A stretch of DNA of 64,000 nt from contig CALLJS010000011.1 of NCBI GenBank assembly GCA_938050045.1, forward strand, positions 62,001 to 126,000, written 5' to 3'. Source of the stretch: an uncultured Sphingomonadaceae bacterium. Its GTDB lineage: Bacteria; Pseudomonadota; Alphaproteobacteria; Sphingomonadales; Sphingomonadaceae. The position numbers were made by a program, and so were the translations under genes. Shown piece by piece: positions 16,450 through 26,544 of this stretch (position 1 is the stretch's first letter; each line of letters begins with the position of its first letter). The notes below the pieces were generated by a model. That model searched no databases, was not told the origin of the DNA, and was given only the letters and a program-made list of their open reading frames with translations.

Positions 16450-17376
16450 TTAAATAGGATAGCAGGATAAATCATCTGCTATCGCGATAGGACCACTATA
16501 ATTTTGTCTAATAGCAGCATTTATGCGCTTTTGGTCATAGAGAGCGCGCCGCATGCTATGGGTCAAAACCAACTTCTTTGCTCCTATGGCCTTTGCCGCT
16601 TCGCCGATTGAAATACCATCACGATGTAAACCGCGCGGCTGACCATCATCCATAGAGATAGCATTGTGCATAATAAGCAGGTCAGGCTTGCTGTCCCTGG
16701 TCTGCGTAATGAAATCCTCGCTCAAAAAGCTCTGATCGCCTGCAAATATGATGCGTTTGCCTTGTGTACGCACAATATATGAAAGCGCAGGCATAGAGAG
16801 ATGATGAACGCGAACAGCGTCAATCTCTATACCATCTTTGCTATGGATATTTGCGATAATATCTTTTTTAACCGATATATTGAGCGGTCTCAACATCGGA
16901 AAATCATTGCTGCCATCAAGATAGGGAGAGAGATAGGCTAACATGCCATCTTTACCGACTATATCTGCTAAAAGCTCTGATGCGGAGGGGACGCTATCGC
17001 TTCCTTCTGGACCAGCGATTAATAAGGAGGTTGTGCGTTTGCTGAAGCTGCCTGCATTTAATAAGGATGGCAGCCCGCCAATATGATCGCCATGGAAATG
17101 GGTAAGCAATATGGCTTCATGGTCTTCGAATTTTGCACCAGATTGCCCATATCGCACAAAAGAACCTGCGCCAGCATCAACCAATATCTTTGCCTTGCCA
17201 TCAACCCAGATAATATTGCTCGCACCTGCGCGCCCATCATCAGCCAAAGGGCCACCCGATCCCAATATTTGCAAGGCAAGATCGTTTTTATGACATGCTT
17301 TTGCGTCAATAGGCGAGGCGTTATTGCAAGCAGAAAGAAGTAATAGCGCGGCTGATGCGGTAAGATTTAATTTCAT
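16450..17376 (-). CDS. Metallo-beta-lactamase-fold hydrolase, lipoprotein
   Basis: 308 residues. A lipoprotein signal ends LLSAC with Cys17. The metal-binding motif HFHGDH spans residues 93-98, followed by His in VRVHHLSMP, Asp in FAGDQSF and His in LTHSMR. This is the RNase Z/arylsulfatase (AtsA)-like branch of the fold rather than a true beta-lactamase. It is probably anchored in the periplasm, with an unknown ester or phosphodiester substrate. No genes share its operon. Confidence 0.85.
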   Translation of the reverse strand: MKLNLTASAALLLLSACNNASPIDAKACHKNDLALQILGSGGPLADDGRAGASNIIWVDGKAKILVDAGAGSFVRYGQSGAKFEDHEAILLTHFHGDHIGGLPSLLNAGSFSKRTTSLLIAGPEGSDSVPSASELLADIVGKDGMLAYLSPYLDGSNDFPMLRPLNISVKKDIIANIHSKDGIEIDAVRVHHLSMPALSYIVRTQGKRIIFAGDQSFLSEDFITQTRDSKPDLLIMHNAISMDDGQPRGLHRDGISIGEAAKAIGAKKLVLTHSMRRALYDQKRINAAIRQNYSGPIAIADDLSCYPI

Positions 17377-17431
17377 ATCGACAGCATATGCTAATCCTAT
17401 CGATGTTCAACTATTCTTAGACCAAGCACTT

Positions 17432-19264
17432 TTAATCAGCAATTTTCTTGGCTTCTTTTTTGCGCACATTGGGGTCAAGGTGCCGTTTTCTAATTCGGAT
17501 TGATTTTGGTGTCACTTCAACCATTTCATCATTATCAATATAGGCAATGGCTTGCTCTAATGTCATAATCTTGGGCGGGGTGAGGCGAATAGCATCATCT
17601 TTACCCGTCGAACGGAAGTTTGTGAGTTGCTTTGATTTCAGCGGATTGACCTCCAAATCACCAGGCTTTGCATTTTCACCGATGACCATACCTTCATAGA
17701 GCGGCGTATTGGGCCCTATGAATAATATGCCGCGATCTTCAAAAGCATTAAGCGCATAAGCCGAGGCTGCGCCTGTTTCTTTTGAGATGAGCACACCATT
17801 GGCACGGCCTTCAATCTTGCCTTTATAGGGTCCATATTTTTCGAACAAGCGGTTCATAATGCCTGTACCGCGCGTATCGGAGAGAAATTCACCATGATAA
17901 CCGATAAGACCGCGCGAGGGAGCCGAGAAAGTGAGGCGGGTTTTGCCGCCGCCGCTCGGGCGCATTTCGGTTAGATCCGCTTTACGTTTTTGCATTTTTT
18001 CAACTACTGTACCACTATGTTCATCATCCACATCGATAACAACCGTCTCATAGGGTTCTGTGCGTGCGCCATTTTCATCTTGGCTAAACAATACGCGCGG
18101 GCGCGAAATACCCAATTCAAAACCTTCGCGGCGCATTGTTTCGATCAATACACCTAGCTGTAATTCGCCGCGTCCAGCCACTTCAAAACTATCTTTATCG
18201 GTTGATTCGGTGATTTGTACCGCAACATTTGTTTCGGCTTCGCGTGCCAATCGATCGCGGATCATGCGGCTGGTGACTTTATCGCCCTCGCGGCCAGCCA
18301 TCGGACTGTCATTGACCAAAAAATTCATTGCCAATGTTGGAGGATCGATGGGTTGTGCAGCAATGGCTTCTGTAACAGAAGGATCGCATATTGTGTTGGA
18401 CACGGTTGCTTTGGCAAGACCCGCAATCGCAATAATATCGCCCGCCTCTGCGCTATCGACGGGGACGCGGTCCAGACCATCAAAAGACATTAATTTTGAT
18501 GCGCGGCCAACTTCGACCACATGACCCTCACCATCAATGGCGTGGATAGGATCATTGACGTTAATTTTACCAGATTGCACGCGGCCTGTTAGAACGCGGC
18601 CTAGGAAATTATCACGATCCAGCAATGTAGCCAAGAATGAGAATGGCCCGTCTTTATCAAGCTCTGGTTCGTTAAAATGGTCTGTGATTTTTTCAAATAA
18701 GGGTTGCAATGTGCCTTCGCGTACATCGGGATTATCGCCAGCATATCCATTACGGCCAGATGCGAACAATACAGGAAAATCTAATTGCTCATCATTGGCA
18801 TCCAATGTGACAAATAGATCAAATACCTCGTCGAGCACTTCTTGAGCGCGGCCATCGGGGCGGTCAATTTTGTTGACAACCACGATAGGGCGCAGACCAA
18901 GAGCAAGTGCTTTGCCCGTCACAAATTTAGTTTGCGGCATGGCCCCCTCTGCGCTGTCGACGAGCAATATAACGCCATCGACCATAGAGAGGATACGCTC
19001 AACTTCACCTCCAAAATCTGCGTGCCCTGGCGTATCGACGATATTGATACGAAATTGCTCATCGCTGGGAGATGTCCATTCCACCGAAGTACATTTGGCC
19101 AAAATGGTGATACCACGCTCTTTTTCTAAATCATTGCTGTCCATGGCACGCTCTTCGACGCGCTGGTTTTCACGGAAAGTTCCAGATTGTTTGAACAGCT
19201 CGTCAACTAGGGTTGTTTTGCCATGGTCAACGTGCGCGATTATCGCGATATTACGTAAGGACAT
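17432..19264 (-). CDS. typA: Ribosome-associated GTPase TypA/BipA
   Basis: 610 residues, the usual length. The GTPase G1 motif is AHVDHGKTTL, and DTPGHADFGGEV (G3) and NKIDRPD (G4) follow. The EF-G-like domains and the TypA-specific C-terminal region (GPNTPLYEGMVIGE, then KSKQLTNFRSTGKDD) are intact. TypA binds the 70S ribosome and affects 50S assembly and stress or cold adaptation. The start at 19264 (MSLRNIAI) is chosen by family alignment; upstream in-frame codons to 19312 are not conserved. Confidence 0.95.
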   Translation of the reverse strand: MSLRNIAIIAHVDHGKTTLVDELFKQSGTFRENQRVEERAMDSNDLEKERGITILAKCTSVEWTSPSDEQFRINIVDTPGHADFGGEVERILSMVDGVILLVDSAEGAMPQTKFVTGKALALGLRPIVVVNKIDRPDGRAQEVLDEVFDLFVTLDANDEQLDFPVLFASGRNGYAGDNPDVREGTLQPLFEKITDHFNEPELDKDGPFSFLATLLDRDNFLGRVLTGRVQSGKINVNDPIHAIDGEGHVVEVGRASKLMSFDGLDRVPVDSAEAGDIIAIAGLAKATVSNTICDPSVTEAIAAQPIDPPTLAMNFLVNDSPMAGREGDKVTSRMIRDRLAREAETNVAVQITESTDKDSFEVAGRGELQLGVLIETMRREGFELGISRPRVLFSQDENGARTEPYETVVIDVDDEHSGTVVEKMQKRKADLTEMRPSGGGKTRLTFSAPSRGLIGYHGEFLSDTRGTGIMNRLFEKYGPYKGKIEGRANGVLISKETGAASAYALNAFEDRGILFIGPNTPLYEGMVIGENAKPGDLEVNPLKSKQLTNFRSTGKDDAIRLTPPKIMTLEQAIAYIDNDEMVEVTPKSIRIRKRHLDPNVRKKEAKKIAD

Positions 19265-19490
19265 TATCATTCTGCCATTGAAAAAAGAGGAGGGCGGACA
19301 TGAATGTCGCACCGCTATTAGTGCGCGCCTATACCTCTAGTTTTGTGGCAGTGCAACATTAGAGTATCGCCCGATTCAAAATATTAGCATATTATGGGAT
19401 AGAAAATCGCCTTTTAGCAGGATTTTGCGGTACTATATATGATTAATAGAGTCAGAGATAATATTTTGCGCCAATATTGCAGCGATAGAA

Positions 19491-20462
19491 TCACAGAGAA
19501 GCTCTCAAATTTTCAGGCGCATATAATGAGTTTTTCTCATTATGTATAAGTATAATATGAAGATTTTGAAATTGTATTTTCCATTCATTCATTCGCATTA
19601 AAGGTTGATTGTCATTGGCATGTTTATCGCGCAATATAGTGCTGATTTGAGCTAATTTCTTACTTAAATTAAGAATATAAATTTGCACTTTTTTCAATTT
19701 GGGGTGTTGATAGCGTTCGTAAATTAGCCCCATTTGATGTCTGATGGCGGCAATTAATAAAATAGCTGTATCTCGATCATCCTTACCTATACTATATTCA
19801 ATATTATCAATCGATTGTTTGATTATTTTTAAGGGATCGTGAACCGATAAATTATGGCCTTTATGGCTAGCCGAAGGTTGATGATTTTGGTCTTCATCGG
19901 CAATTTTTTGTAAATAAAGGATAAGAAAATCTAATGTTGCATCAGAGGGTTCATTACCGTTAAATTCTTCGACAATAAGCCCATGAAGAAATGTGCGCAA
20001 TTTTTGTTCATCTTGGACAGGAATTTTGCCTTTTTTGCGAAGATTAGGAATAGTTACAGGGTCAAAATTCTGATTACCGCGAAATGAGCTAAAGAAGCTA
20101 TTGCTGACATCGGCCGTACCAGCAGCACCCGATATGTTCGGAAACAGGAAATATTCATTATCGCTCCCGCTTAAATGACAGCTATTGCAAGAAATACGCG
20201 CTTTAGCAGCTTGCCCGCCCAAGATGATGGGTGTCCGAAATAGAGCCTCTCCAATTTGATAGGCTATTTCTTCTTGGCGGTTTGTGAAATGTGAAGGCGT
20301 TTTTGCATAGGGTTGTGATAATATTTCAAATTGTGCTGATTTATCATCGATGAGCCATGATTGCGCATGCAATAATAATGGGGCATCAGCCCGCAAAGCA
20401 GCAAAGCCGATGACCCATAAAGATAAGGTAAGAAAAATTTTTAAGAAGCGGCTGCTATCCAC
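19491..20462 (-). CDS. Cytochrome c peroxidase-like c-type cytochrome
   Basis: About 323 residues. A signal peptide (SRFLKIFLTLSLWVIGFAAL) is followed by a domain resembling the MauG/cytochrome c peroxidase N-terminal domain. One heme-binding motif, CNSCH (residues 92-96), is visible. A second CxxCH, normal in di-heme peroxidases, is absent, and the C-terminal third is a helical stretch with no heme site. A GTG at 20462 with GAGGAA upstream is the likely start, inside the end of the TPR gene; this would couple their translation. It is probably a periplasmic electron-transfer protein; peroxidase activity is doubtful. Confidence 0.7.
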   Translation of the reverse strand: MDSSRFLKIFLTLSLWVIGFAALRADAPLLLHAQSWLIDDKSAQFEILSQPYAKTPSHFTNRQEEIAYQIGEALFRTPIILGGQAAKARISCNSCHLSGSDNEYFLFPNISGAAGTADVSNSFFSSFRGNQNFDPVTIPNLRKKGKIPVQDEQKLRTFLHGLIVEEFNGNEPSDATLDFLILYLQKIADEDQNHQPSASHKGHNLSVHDPLKIIKQSIDNIEYSIGKDDRDTAILLIAAIRHQMGLIYERYQHPKLKKVQIYILNLSKKLAQISTILRDKHANDNQPLMRMNEWKIQFQNLHIILIHNEKNSLYAPENLRASL

Positions 20463-21364
20463 CGACGCAATTCCTCTGCCTCGTAGCAACCAAAGCTGCA
20501 AAGGCCATCTAATTTAGCCAATTGCGCCTTTGCGCCGTCCATGTCACCGCGTTCGATCATCAATTCGCCAAAATATTCATGGGCGCCCAGATGGTTGGGA
20601 TCAGCAGCTAGGGCTTGTTTATAATAAGTTTCAGCAATATCAAAATTCTTTAGCTTACGATTGGCAAAGCCCAAATAGGTTAATATATCGGGGTGCGGGC
20701 CAAGGTTTTGAGAGGCTGATTCTAATTCTGCTATCGCCGCATCATATTTTTTCTCATTGATAAGGGCTAGCGATGCGACATAAATTTTATCGCCAGCCTG
20801 TGCATTCAAATTGGCTAATTGAGCTTCACTTTCAATAGAAGCTTGCGCGCCCGATAACATGGATTTAACGGTGGTAATCGCAGCAGTAAGCTTAGCATTA
20901 TCGGCGCACGATCCAGCGCAACGCTCATCGAGCGATACCAAATCACCCAGCACAGATTGCGCCTTTTTGTCTTGATCCAATTTATGATAGCTGATGGCCA
21001 GATCACGATGGGCCTCAATCATATTCGCATTAATCCTAATTGCTTTTCTAAGCGATTTACTGGCTTTCTTATACTCTTCTTGGCCCATATAGCTAACACC
21101 CAGAAAATAATGGCTGTTTGCATTTTGAGAAGCCGCAGAAATAGAACGTCTAAAAGCAGTGACAGCCTTTTTATATTCTTTGGCTTGCAGGGCATTTAAG
21201 CCTTTTTGATATTCAGCAGCGGCATCATATCGCGGAGTAGTTTGGCTTGGCGCGCTCCCGCCGCCGCCGCCAGCAGCAGTAGCAGAGGATAGGCCAATGA
21301 GGGTTGTAGATGCCAATATTGAGCCAGCTAATATGCAGGAAATTGCTGTCTTTTTCAGTTTCAT
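20441..21364 (-). CDS. Secreted tetratricopeptide-repeat protein
   Basis: 307 residues. The signal peptide is followed by a Gly-rich linker (GGGGGS). TPR units run from about residue 50 (YQKGLNALQAKEYKKAVTAFRRS, AHRDLAISYHKLDQDKKAQ), with a second block at about 205-290 (LTYLGFANRKLKNFDIAETYYKQA). Several Cys residues occur in pairs (ERCAGSCADN and LCSFGCYEAEE). It acts as a scaffold in the periplasm. GGAG precedes the ATG at 21364. Its end overlaps the cytochrome gene start, so the two proteins probably work together. Confidence 0.8.
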   Translation of the reverse strand: MKLKKTAISCILAGSILASTTLIGLSSATAAGGGGGSAPSQTTPRYDAAAEYQKGLNALQAKEYKKAVTAFRRSISAASQNANSHYFLGVSYMGQEEYKKASKSLRKAIRINANMIEAHRDLAISYHKLDQDKKAQSVLGDLVSLDERCAGSCADNAKLTAAITTVKSMLSGAQASIESEAQLANLNAQAGDKIYVASLALINEKKYDAAIAELESASQNLGPHPDILTYLGFANRKLKNFDIAETYYKQALAADPNHLGAHEYFGELMIERGDMDGAKAQLAKLDGLCSFGCYEAEELRRWIAAAS

Positions 21365-21450
21365 TTGAAATACTCCTTTGTTCTTTAGTGCCAAGAAGAG
21401 CAAGAAAGGTTCATTTTTTATTCGTCAAAAACAATTTATTGGTTACACAA

Positions 21451-22428
21451 ATGGTCATGAATAAATATATTAAGAATATAGGGCCATTATGGCCTGACCC
21501 TTTTGCACAATTATTGATTGTTACAATATTGATTGCATCTTTTTTACCCGTTTCTGGGGATAATGCAAAAATAGCGGCAATCATCAGCCAGATCGGCATA
21601 TTTTCGCTCTTTTTTTTGAACGGGGTTAGATTGCCGAGGCGCGACGTCATAGCAGGCGTCAAAAATTGGCGATTGCAAGGCAGTATCTATATTTGGGTGT
21701 TTGGTATGATGCCTTTAATCGCTTATATATTATCCTATTTATCGGTCGATTATATACCCGAAACTCTGGCTATTGGCTTGCTCTTCTTGGGGGTGCTGCC
21801 ATCAACGGTGCAATCTGCCACGGCGTATAATTCCTTAGCCAAAGGCAATGTCACCGCGTCTGTTATTGCTTCGGCTTTGCTAAACCTAAGCGGAGTGGTT
21901 GTTACGCCATTATTATTTGCGGCCATTGCCAGCGCATCGGGGGTGGTTATATCTTTGGAGATTTTTTATCGTATTTGCGTCATATTATTGCTGCCCTTTT
22001 TTTTGGGCCAATTCATGCAAAACCATCTGGGTAAATGGTTGGCTGAGCGCAAAAAATTTGTCGCTTATATGGATCGTGGGGCTATTGCTATTGCTGTATA
22101 TGTGGCTTTTTCAGGAGCAGTGGTGGCGGGAATATGGACACGGATAGCCCCGAGTGAATTTGCTATATTATTTGTTATATTGGCTGTATTCTTGATGCTT
22201 GCATTTGGTGGCTCGTGGATAATGAGCGGTTTGATGCGCTTTAATATCAATGATCGTAAAGCAATGCTATTTGCTGGGGCGCATAAAAGTTTGGCCATTG
22301 GCGCACCATTAGCCGCTATATTATTCCCGCCTGAAACGGCTGGTGTCATAGTGCTGCCTATTCTCATCTATCATTTGGCACAATTAATCGTTTCCGCGCC
22401 CATAGCAAATAGGCTTGGGCAAAAATGA
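21451..22428 (+). CDS. BASS-superfamily (SBF-like, YfeH-type) transporter
   Basis: 325 residues with about nine or ten membrane helices. The opening LWPDPFAQLLIV and the motifs FFLNGVRLPR and LPSTVQSATAYNSLAKGN are typical of the SBF-like CPA family (bile acid:sodium symporter superfamily). It is predicted to take up an organic anion with sodium; the substrate is unknown. The start is taken at ATG 21451, with ATG 21457 as an alternative; neither has a strong ribosome-binding site. It is divergent from the TPR gene and convergent with the ybbP homolog, two bases between stops. Confidence 0.82.
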   Translation: MVMNKYIKNIGPLWPDPFAQLLIVTILIASFLPVSGDNAKIAAIISQIGIFSLFFLNGVRLPRRDVIAGVKNWRLQGSIYIWVFGMMPLIAYILSYLSVDYIPETLAIGLLFLGVLPSTVQSATAYNSLAKGNVTASVIASALLNLSGVVVTPLLFAAIASASGVVISLEIFYRICVILLLPFFLGQFMQNHLGKWLAERKKFVAYMDRGAIAIAVYVAFSGAVVAGIWTRIAPSEFAILFVILAVFLMLAFGGSWIMSGLMRFNINDRKAMLFAGAHKSLAIGAPLAAILFPPETAGVIVLPILIYHLAQLIVSAPIANRLGQK

Positions 22429-22430
22429 TA

Positions 22431-24938
22431 TTACAGGCTGCGCAGCGCGGATGCGGGCCGTGCGGCCAATATGGGCAATGAACCAATCATACCCAATAAG
22501 AATGTTACCAAAGCCCCGCCAATAACCGTAAGGCCAACATTGAACATATCGGGTAAGAATGTGAACTCAAATATATGTACGATGACATAATAAGCCGCGC
22601 CCATGCCAATGCCCAAAGCCAGCAAGCTGATGATAGAGGCTAACAAAAGATATTCTAATGCTTGCGTGGTTAAAATTTGACGGCGCGTTGATCCGAGCAA
22701 TTTCAGGATCACGCTGTCATAAGTGCGCGCCATACGCGATGCCGCTATCGCTCCGATTAGCACTGCTATACCGGCCAAAATCGATATCGATGCAGCCGCT
22801 GCGATAGCTTTTGACATTTGCGATAATAATGTGCTGATTTGGGAAACAATATCTTTAACCTTTATCAAGGTTGATGAGGGGAAAGTCGAGGGAATAGTTT
22901 TTGATATTTCTGCTTCATTTTCTGCCGCGCTCGTGATGGTAGCGGTCATAGTATGCGGCGCGCTATCCAATGAACCAGGGGAGAATATCATTGAAAAATT
23001 CAATCCAAAATTATCCCAATTCACTCTTCGAAATGAAGAAATTTTGGCCTCAAATTCTGCTCCCAAAATATTGATGGTAATGAAATCGCCCAGTTTCAGG
23101 TTCAAAACTTCTGCCATATTCATATCGACACTGACCAATGGTTTTCCGTTATAATCTTGTGGCCACCATTCGCCCTCTAAAATCTCGCTGCCATTTGGCA
23201 ATTCGGCTGAATAGGTTAGACCGCGATCCCCGCGCAAGACCCACGCACCTTCGGGTATTTCTTCTAATTCATCCACACGCTGCCCTGCATAAGATACAAT
23301 GCTGCCGCGCATGATAGGCACTAAATTAATATCAGCATCGGGATCAATATCGCTAATTAGGGTGTTAAATTTTTCAGCATCATCTTTGGGAATATCCAAA
23401 GCGAAAAAACTGGGAGCTTGCTGAGGAATATTTTTACTGATTTCTGCGTTGATACTGCTTTGAATGGCGGCCAATGTGACAAATAAGGTCAGCCCCAAAC
23501 CAAGGGCGACAACCAAAGCGCTGGTCTGCGCCCCCGGCCGATGCAGATTGGTTAATGCTAAGCGAAATAAAGGGCGTTTAGGGCGGGGCAGGCGCATTGC
23601 GATCATGCGAATAGTCCAAGCGACTAAGCTAAGAATAGCAAGTAGCACCAGAGCAGAAATGATGAATGCGAGCGAGAAAAATGGTTCTCGCGCCGTTCCT
23701 ATTGCAATAGCTACAATCGTTAATGCAGCTATCATTACCCATAATAGGCTGGCTTTATCAATTTTGGCCCAATGGCCTTGGTTATTTCGAAACAGTCCTG
23801 CTGATGTAATCGTCTTTGCTTTGGATAGCGGCGGCAATGCAAATGCAATTGCGATTAACAGACCATAGGCTGCGCTGACCAATAGGGGGAAGGGATATAG
23901 ATTAAATCCTGGGCTGATCGGTAATATATCGCCCGCAAAAAATACTATCAGCAGCGGCAAAAGACTGCCCACGATGAGACCCGCCAAAACAGCAAGTCCA
24001 CCAGCGCATAAGATTTGCAGGAAATATAGCCAAAATATCACGCTGCTATCGGCGCCTAATATTTTTAGGGTGGCAATAGATTTGCGTTTATTTTCTAGAT
24101 AGCTAGCCACGCCATTACCAACGCCAATGCCCGCTATCACCAATGAGGCAAGGCCCACTAAAGTAAGAAATTGTCCCATACGCTCTATGAAACGCCGCGT
24201 TCCCGGCGCACCATTAGAACGATCAGTAATGCGCCATCCAGCTTGCGGATATGCTGCGTTTAATTGCTCGCTTATAGTTTCAATATTATCATCTTCATTA
24301 ATTTTAATGCGATATTTTGCGCTATAAAGACTGCCAGGCTGAATGAGATTGGTACTTTCCAGTGATTGCATATTGATAAGCGCAACAGGCCCTAGCGTGA
24401 AGCCTTCGCCTAATCGATCTGGTTCATCGGCAATGATACCCGCAATTTTGAAATCAGCTTCGCCAAATGCAACGCTATCACCAATATGTAATTCCATTTG
24501 ATCGGATAATGTATCGCCGACAAATATCTCACCTATGGGGGGAGCCGAGACGCTGCGGCCGTCTTTCAAGGTTAATGCGCCATAGAGCGGATAAGCATTA
24601 TCGATGGCTTTAAGCTCTGATAGTAAGTTTTTTTCAGGCGAATTGGCCATAGCGCGTAACCGAACGGTTTGGGATAATGGCCCAATTTCTTCAAAGCTCT
24701 TTATCTCATCCTCGTTCGCCAATCTTTGCGAGACAGATATTTCAATATCTCCGCCCAAGATTGTTTGACCGCGTTTAGATAATTCATCCCCTATGCCCGC
24801 GATTAAGCTGCCGATTGCAGCCAAAGTCGCAACGCCAAGAAATAGGCACATCACGAGCAAACGTAATCCGCGAATGCGGGCGTTCATATCGCGGCGCGAA
24901 ATTGCCCAAATATTGGATAAAGATAGCGGATTGCGCAT
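22431..24938 (-). CDS. ABC transporter permease of the YbbP/FtsX type
   Basis: 835 residues. There is an N-terminal membrane helix, a MacB-like periplasmic domain, a FtsX core of three helices near residues 255-375, a second group at about 395-445, another periplasmic domain and a C-terminal FtsX core (about 715-830). This is the duplicated ten-helix layout of YbbP. It lies two bases downstream of its ATPase gene and next to an arylesterase, the same gene set as E. coli tesA-ybbA-ybbP. The exported or extracted lipid substrate is not established. Confidence 0.88.
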   Translation of the reverse strand: MRNPLSLSNIWAISRRDMNARIRGLRLLVMCLFLGVATLAAIGSLIAGIGDELSKRGQTILGGDIEISVSQRLANEDEIKSFEEIGPLSQTVRLRAMANSPEKNLLSELKAIDNAYPLYGALTLKDGRSVSAPPIGEIFVGDTLSDQMELHIGDSVAFGEADFKIAGIIADEPDRLGEGFTLGPVALINMQSLESTNLIQPGSLYSAKYRIKINEDDNIETISEQLNAAYPQAGWRITDRSNGAPGTRRFIERMGQFLTLVGLASLVIAGIGVGNGVASYLENKRKSIATLKILGADSSVIFWLYFLQILCAGGLAVLAGLIVGSLLPLLIVFFAGDILPISPGFNLYPFPLLVSAAYGLLIAIAFALPPLSKAKTITSAGLFRNNQGHWAKIDKASLLWVMIAALTIVAIAIGTAREPFFSLAFIISALVLLAILSLVAWTIRMIAMRLPRPKRPLFRLALTNLHRPGAQTSALVVALGLGLTLFVTLAAIQSSINAEISKNIPQQAPSFFALDIPKDDAEKFNTLISDIDPDADINLVPIMRGSIVSYAGQRVDELEEIPEGAWVLRGDRGLTYSAELPNGSEILEGEWWPQDYNGKPLVSVDMNMAEVLNLKLGDFITINILGAEFEAKISSFRRVNWDNFGLNFSMIFSPGSLDSAPHTMTATITSAAENEAEISKTIPSTFPSSTLIKVKDIVSQISTLLSQMSKAIAAAASISILAGIAVLIGAIAASRMARTYDSVILKLLGSTRRQILTTQALEYLLLASIISLLALGIGMGAAYYVIVHIFEFTFLPDMFNVGLTVIGGALVTFLLGMIGSLPILAARPASALRSL

Positions 24939-24940
24939 GG

Positions 24941-25648
24941 TTAAGATGCATCCTCAATCACTTTGCCATCGTGCATCGTGATGACACGATCGCAATGTTT
25001 AGCAAGCGCAGGGTCATGGGTGATGATAAGCAATGTTGCATCGCGTGCTTTTTGTCGTTCGAACAATATATTGATAATGGATTTGCCCGTAGCGGCATCC
25101 AAATTACCCGTCGGTTCATCTGCAAATATGATCGAAGGTTGCGCGGCCATAGCTCTAGCAATAGCAACACGTTGCTGCTCTCCACCCGATAATTGAACGG
25201 GATAATGGGTGATGCGATGGCCCAAGCCTACTGCTTCTAATTCTTCTTTGGCGCGATCAAAGGGATTATCGATACCAGCCAATTCCATAGGAACAGCAAC
25301 ATTTTCAATCGCGCTCATGGTGGGTAAGAGATGAAATGCTTGCAGCACTATTCCAATACGGCCGCGGCGCGCACGGGCCAATGCATCCTCGTTAAGGGCG
25401 ACAAAATCTAATCCATCGATCAATATTTGACCGCTATTGGCTTGTTCTAATCCAGATAAAACTGCCATGAGCGAGCTTTTTCCTGACCCCGATGGGCCAA
25501 GCAATGCCACGCTGCTGCCAGAATTAATTTCTAAATCGACGCCGCGCAATATATTGACGGGAGCATCTTTTGTGCCCAAACTTAATGTCACATTTTTAGC
25601 ATTAATGGCTATTGTTTCGGTTGGGTTGGCGTTATGAATGTTGGGCAT
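24941..25648 (-). CDS. ABC transporter ATP-binding protein (YbbA-like)
   Basis: 235 residues. Walker A is GPSGSGKSS (residues 51-58), the signature is LSGGEQQRVAIARA and Walker B is FADEPTGNLD, with the family's H-loop in IITHDP. It belongs to the LolD/MacB branch and pairs with the downstream permease. The start at 25648 (MPNIHN) is chosen by family length; codons up to 25726 are open but overlap the divergent arylesterase gene. Only 17 bases separate its ATG from the arylesterase GTG, so both genes' control elements must lie within each other's coding regions. Confidence 0.92.
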   Translation of the reverse strand: MPNIHNANPTETIAINAKNVTLSLGTKDAPVNILRGVDLEINSGSSVALLGPSGSGKSSLMAVLSGLEQANSGQILIDGLDFVALNEDALARARRGRIGIVLQAFHLLPTMSAIENVAVPMELAGIDNPFDRAKEELEAVGLGHRITHYPVQLSGGEQQRVAIARAMAAQPSIIFADEPTGNLDAATGKSIINILFERQKARDATLLIITHDPALAKHCDRVITMHDGKVIEDAS

Positions 25649-25665
25649 GATATAGGAGATTTCCA

Positions 25666-26415
25666 GTGATACGAATTTTTGCTCAATATGCGGTGCTATT
25701 GCTCTTTGTCCAGATGTTATGCGCATGCAGCGAAGCTGATGAAAATACGGATGGAAATAAAATCACTAATCTTGGCAGCACTCTAAGCAATACCAATACG
25801 GCCAATGACATTAAGAAACAGACGAATAACACTGAAATCAAAGAAAAATTAATCGTTGCATTTGGTGATAGTCTTTATGCAGGCTATGGTCTCGACAATG
25901 GCGATGGATTAGTTCCAGAATTAGAGCGGCAATTGAATGCTGGTGGAGCGTCTATCGCTGTTCACAGTGCTGGCGTATCGGGCGATACTACATCTGCGGG
26001 ATTAAACCGATTATCTTTCGTGCTGGATAATTTGAAGCGTAAACCTGATCTGGTGATGGTGGGGTTGGGCGGCAATGATATGCTGCGCGGTATTGACCAT
26101 GCACAAACCAAAGCCAATTTAACGGCGATATTAGAAGAATTGCAGGCGCGCAATATTCAAGCTATGCTAACAGGCATGATAGCAGCCCCCAATTTGGGAG
26201 CAGATTATGCCGATGCATTCAACCCTATATTTCCGCAATTAGCGAAAAAATATGATGCCCCGCTTGATCCCTTTATTCTGGATGGAGTGGTTACAAACCC
26301 CTCTTTAATGCTAGCAGATGGCATTCACCCTACAGCCGAGGGTATCGATATTATTGCAAGACGCCTTGCTCCAATCATTGCCAAGACTTTGAATCAACCT
26401 TTTGATAATGAATGA
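25666..26415 (+). CDS. Arylesterase/lysophospholipase of the SGNH (TesA) family, lipoprotein
   Basis: 249 residues. The lipoprotein signal ends LCAC with Cys21, followed by a polar linker rich in Asn and Thr. The SGNH blocks are FGDSLYAGYG (catalytic Ser69), GVSGDTTSAG, VGLGGNDMLR and DGIHPTAEG, holding the catalytic Asp and His. TesA-type enzymes hydrolyse acyl esters and thioesters; here the enzyme would be membrane-anchored in the periplasm. It starts at GTG 25666 with TAGGAGA upstream. The divergent YbbA/YbbP-type transporter next to it is a conserved association. Confidence 0.9.
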   Translation: MIRIFAQYAVLLLFVQMLCACSEADENTDGNKITNLGSTLSNTNTANDIKKQTNNTEIKEKLIVAFGDSLYAGYGLDNGDGLVPELERQLNAGGASIAVHSAGVSGDTTSAGLNRLSFVLDNLKRKPDLVMVGLGGNDMLRGIDHAQTKANLTAILEELQARNIQAMLTGMIAAPNLGADYADAFNPIFPQLAKKYDAPLDPFILDGVVTNPSLMLADGIHPTAEGIDIIARRLAPIIAKTLNQPFDNE

Positions 26416-26447
26416 AATTTTTTAATACTATACCATAAAACAAACGC

Positions 26448-26471
26448 ACTGTCTTATTTTTATAGGACAGT
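26448..26471 (+). terminator. Hairpin downstream of the arylesterase gene
   Basis: A 10-bp stem (ACTGTCTTAT/ATAGGACAGT, one G-U pair) has a TTTT loop and stands 32 bases after the arylesterase stop and 73 bases before telA. The T-tract is poor (TTTGTC), so it could be a terminator or a leader hairpin of telA. Confidence 0.4.
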
Positions 26472-26544
26472 TTGTCGAGATTAGCTTGAAAAATAATTAC
26501 TTTCGTCCCATCTTAATAGAATAATATTTATTTAAGGACGAAGC

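Noticed and set aside
17058-19340. Many long frames on the plus strand opposite typA and the MBL-fold gene
   Set aside because: They mirror conserved genes on the minus strand, lack ribosome-binding sites and have composition expected of antisense shadows.
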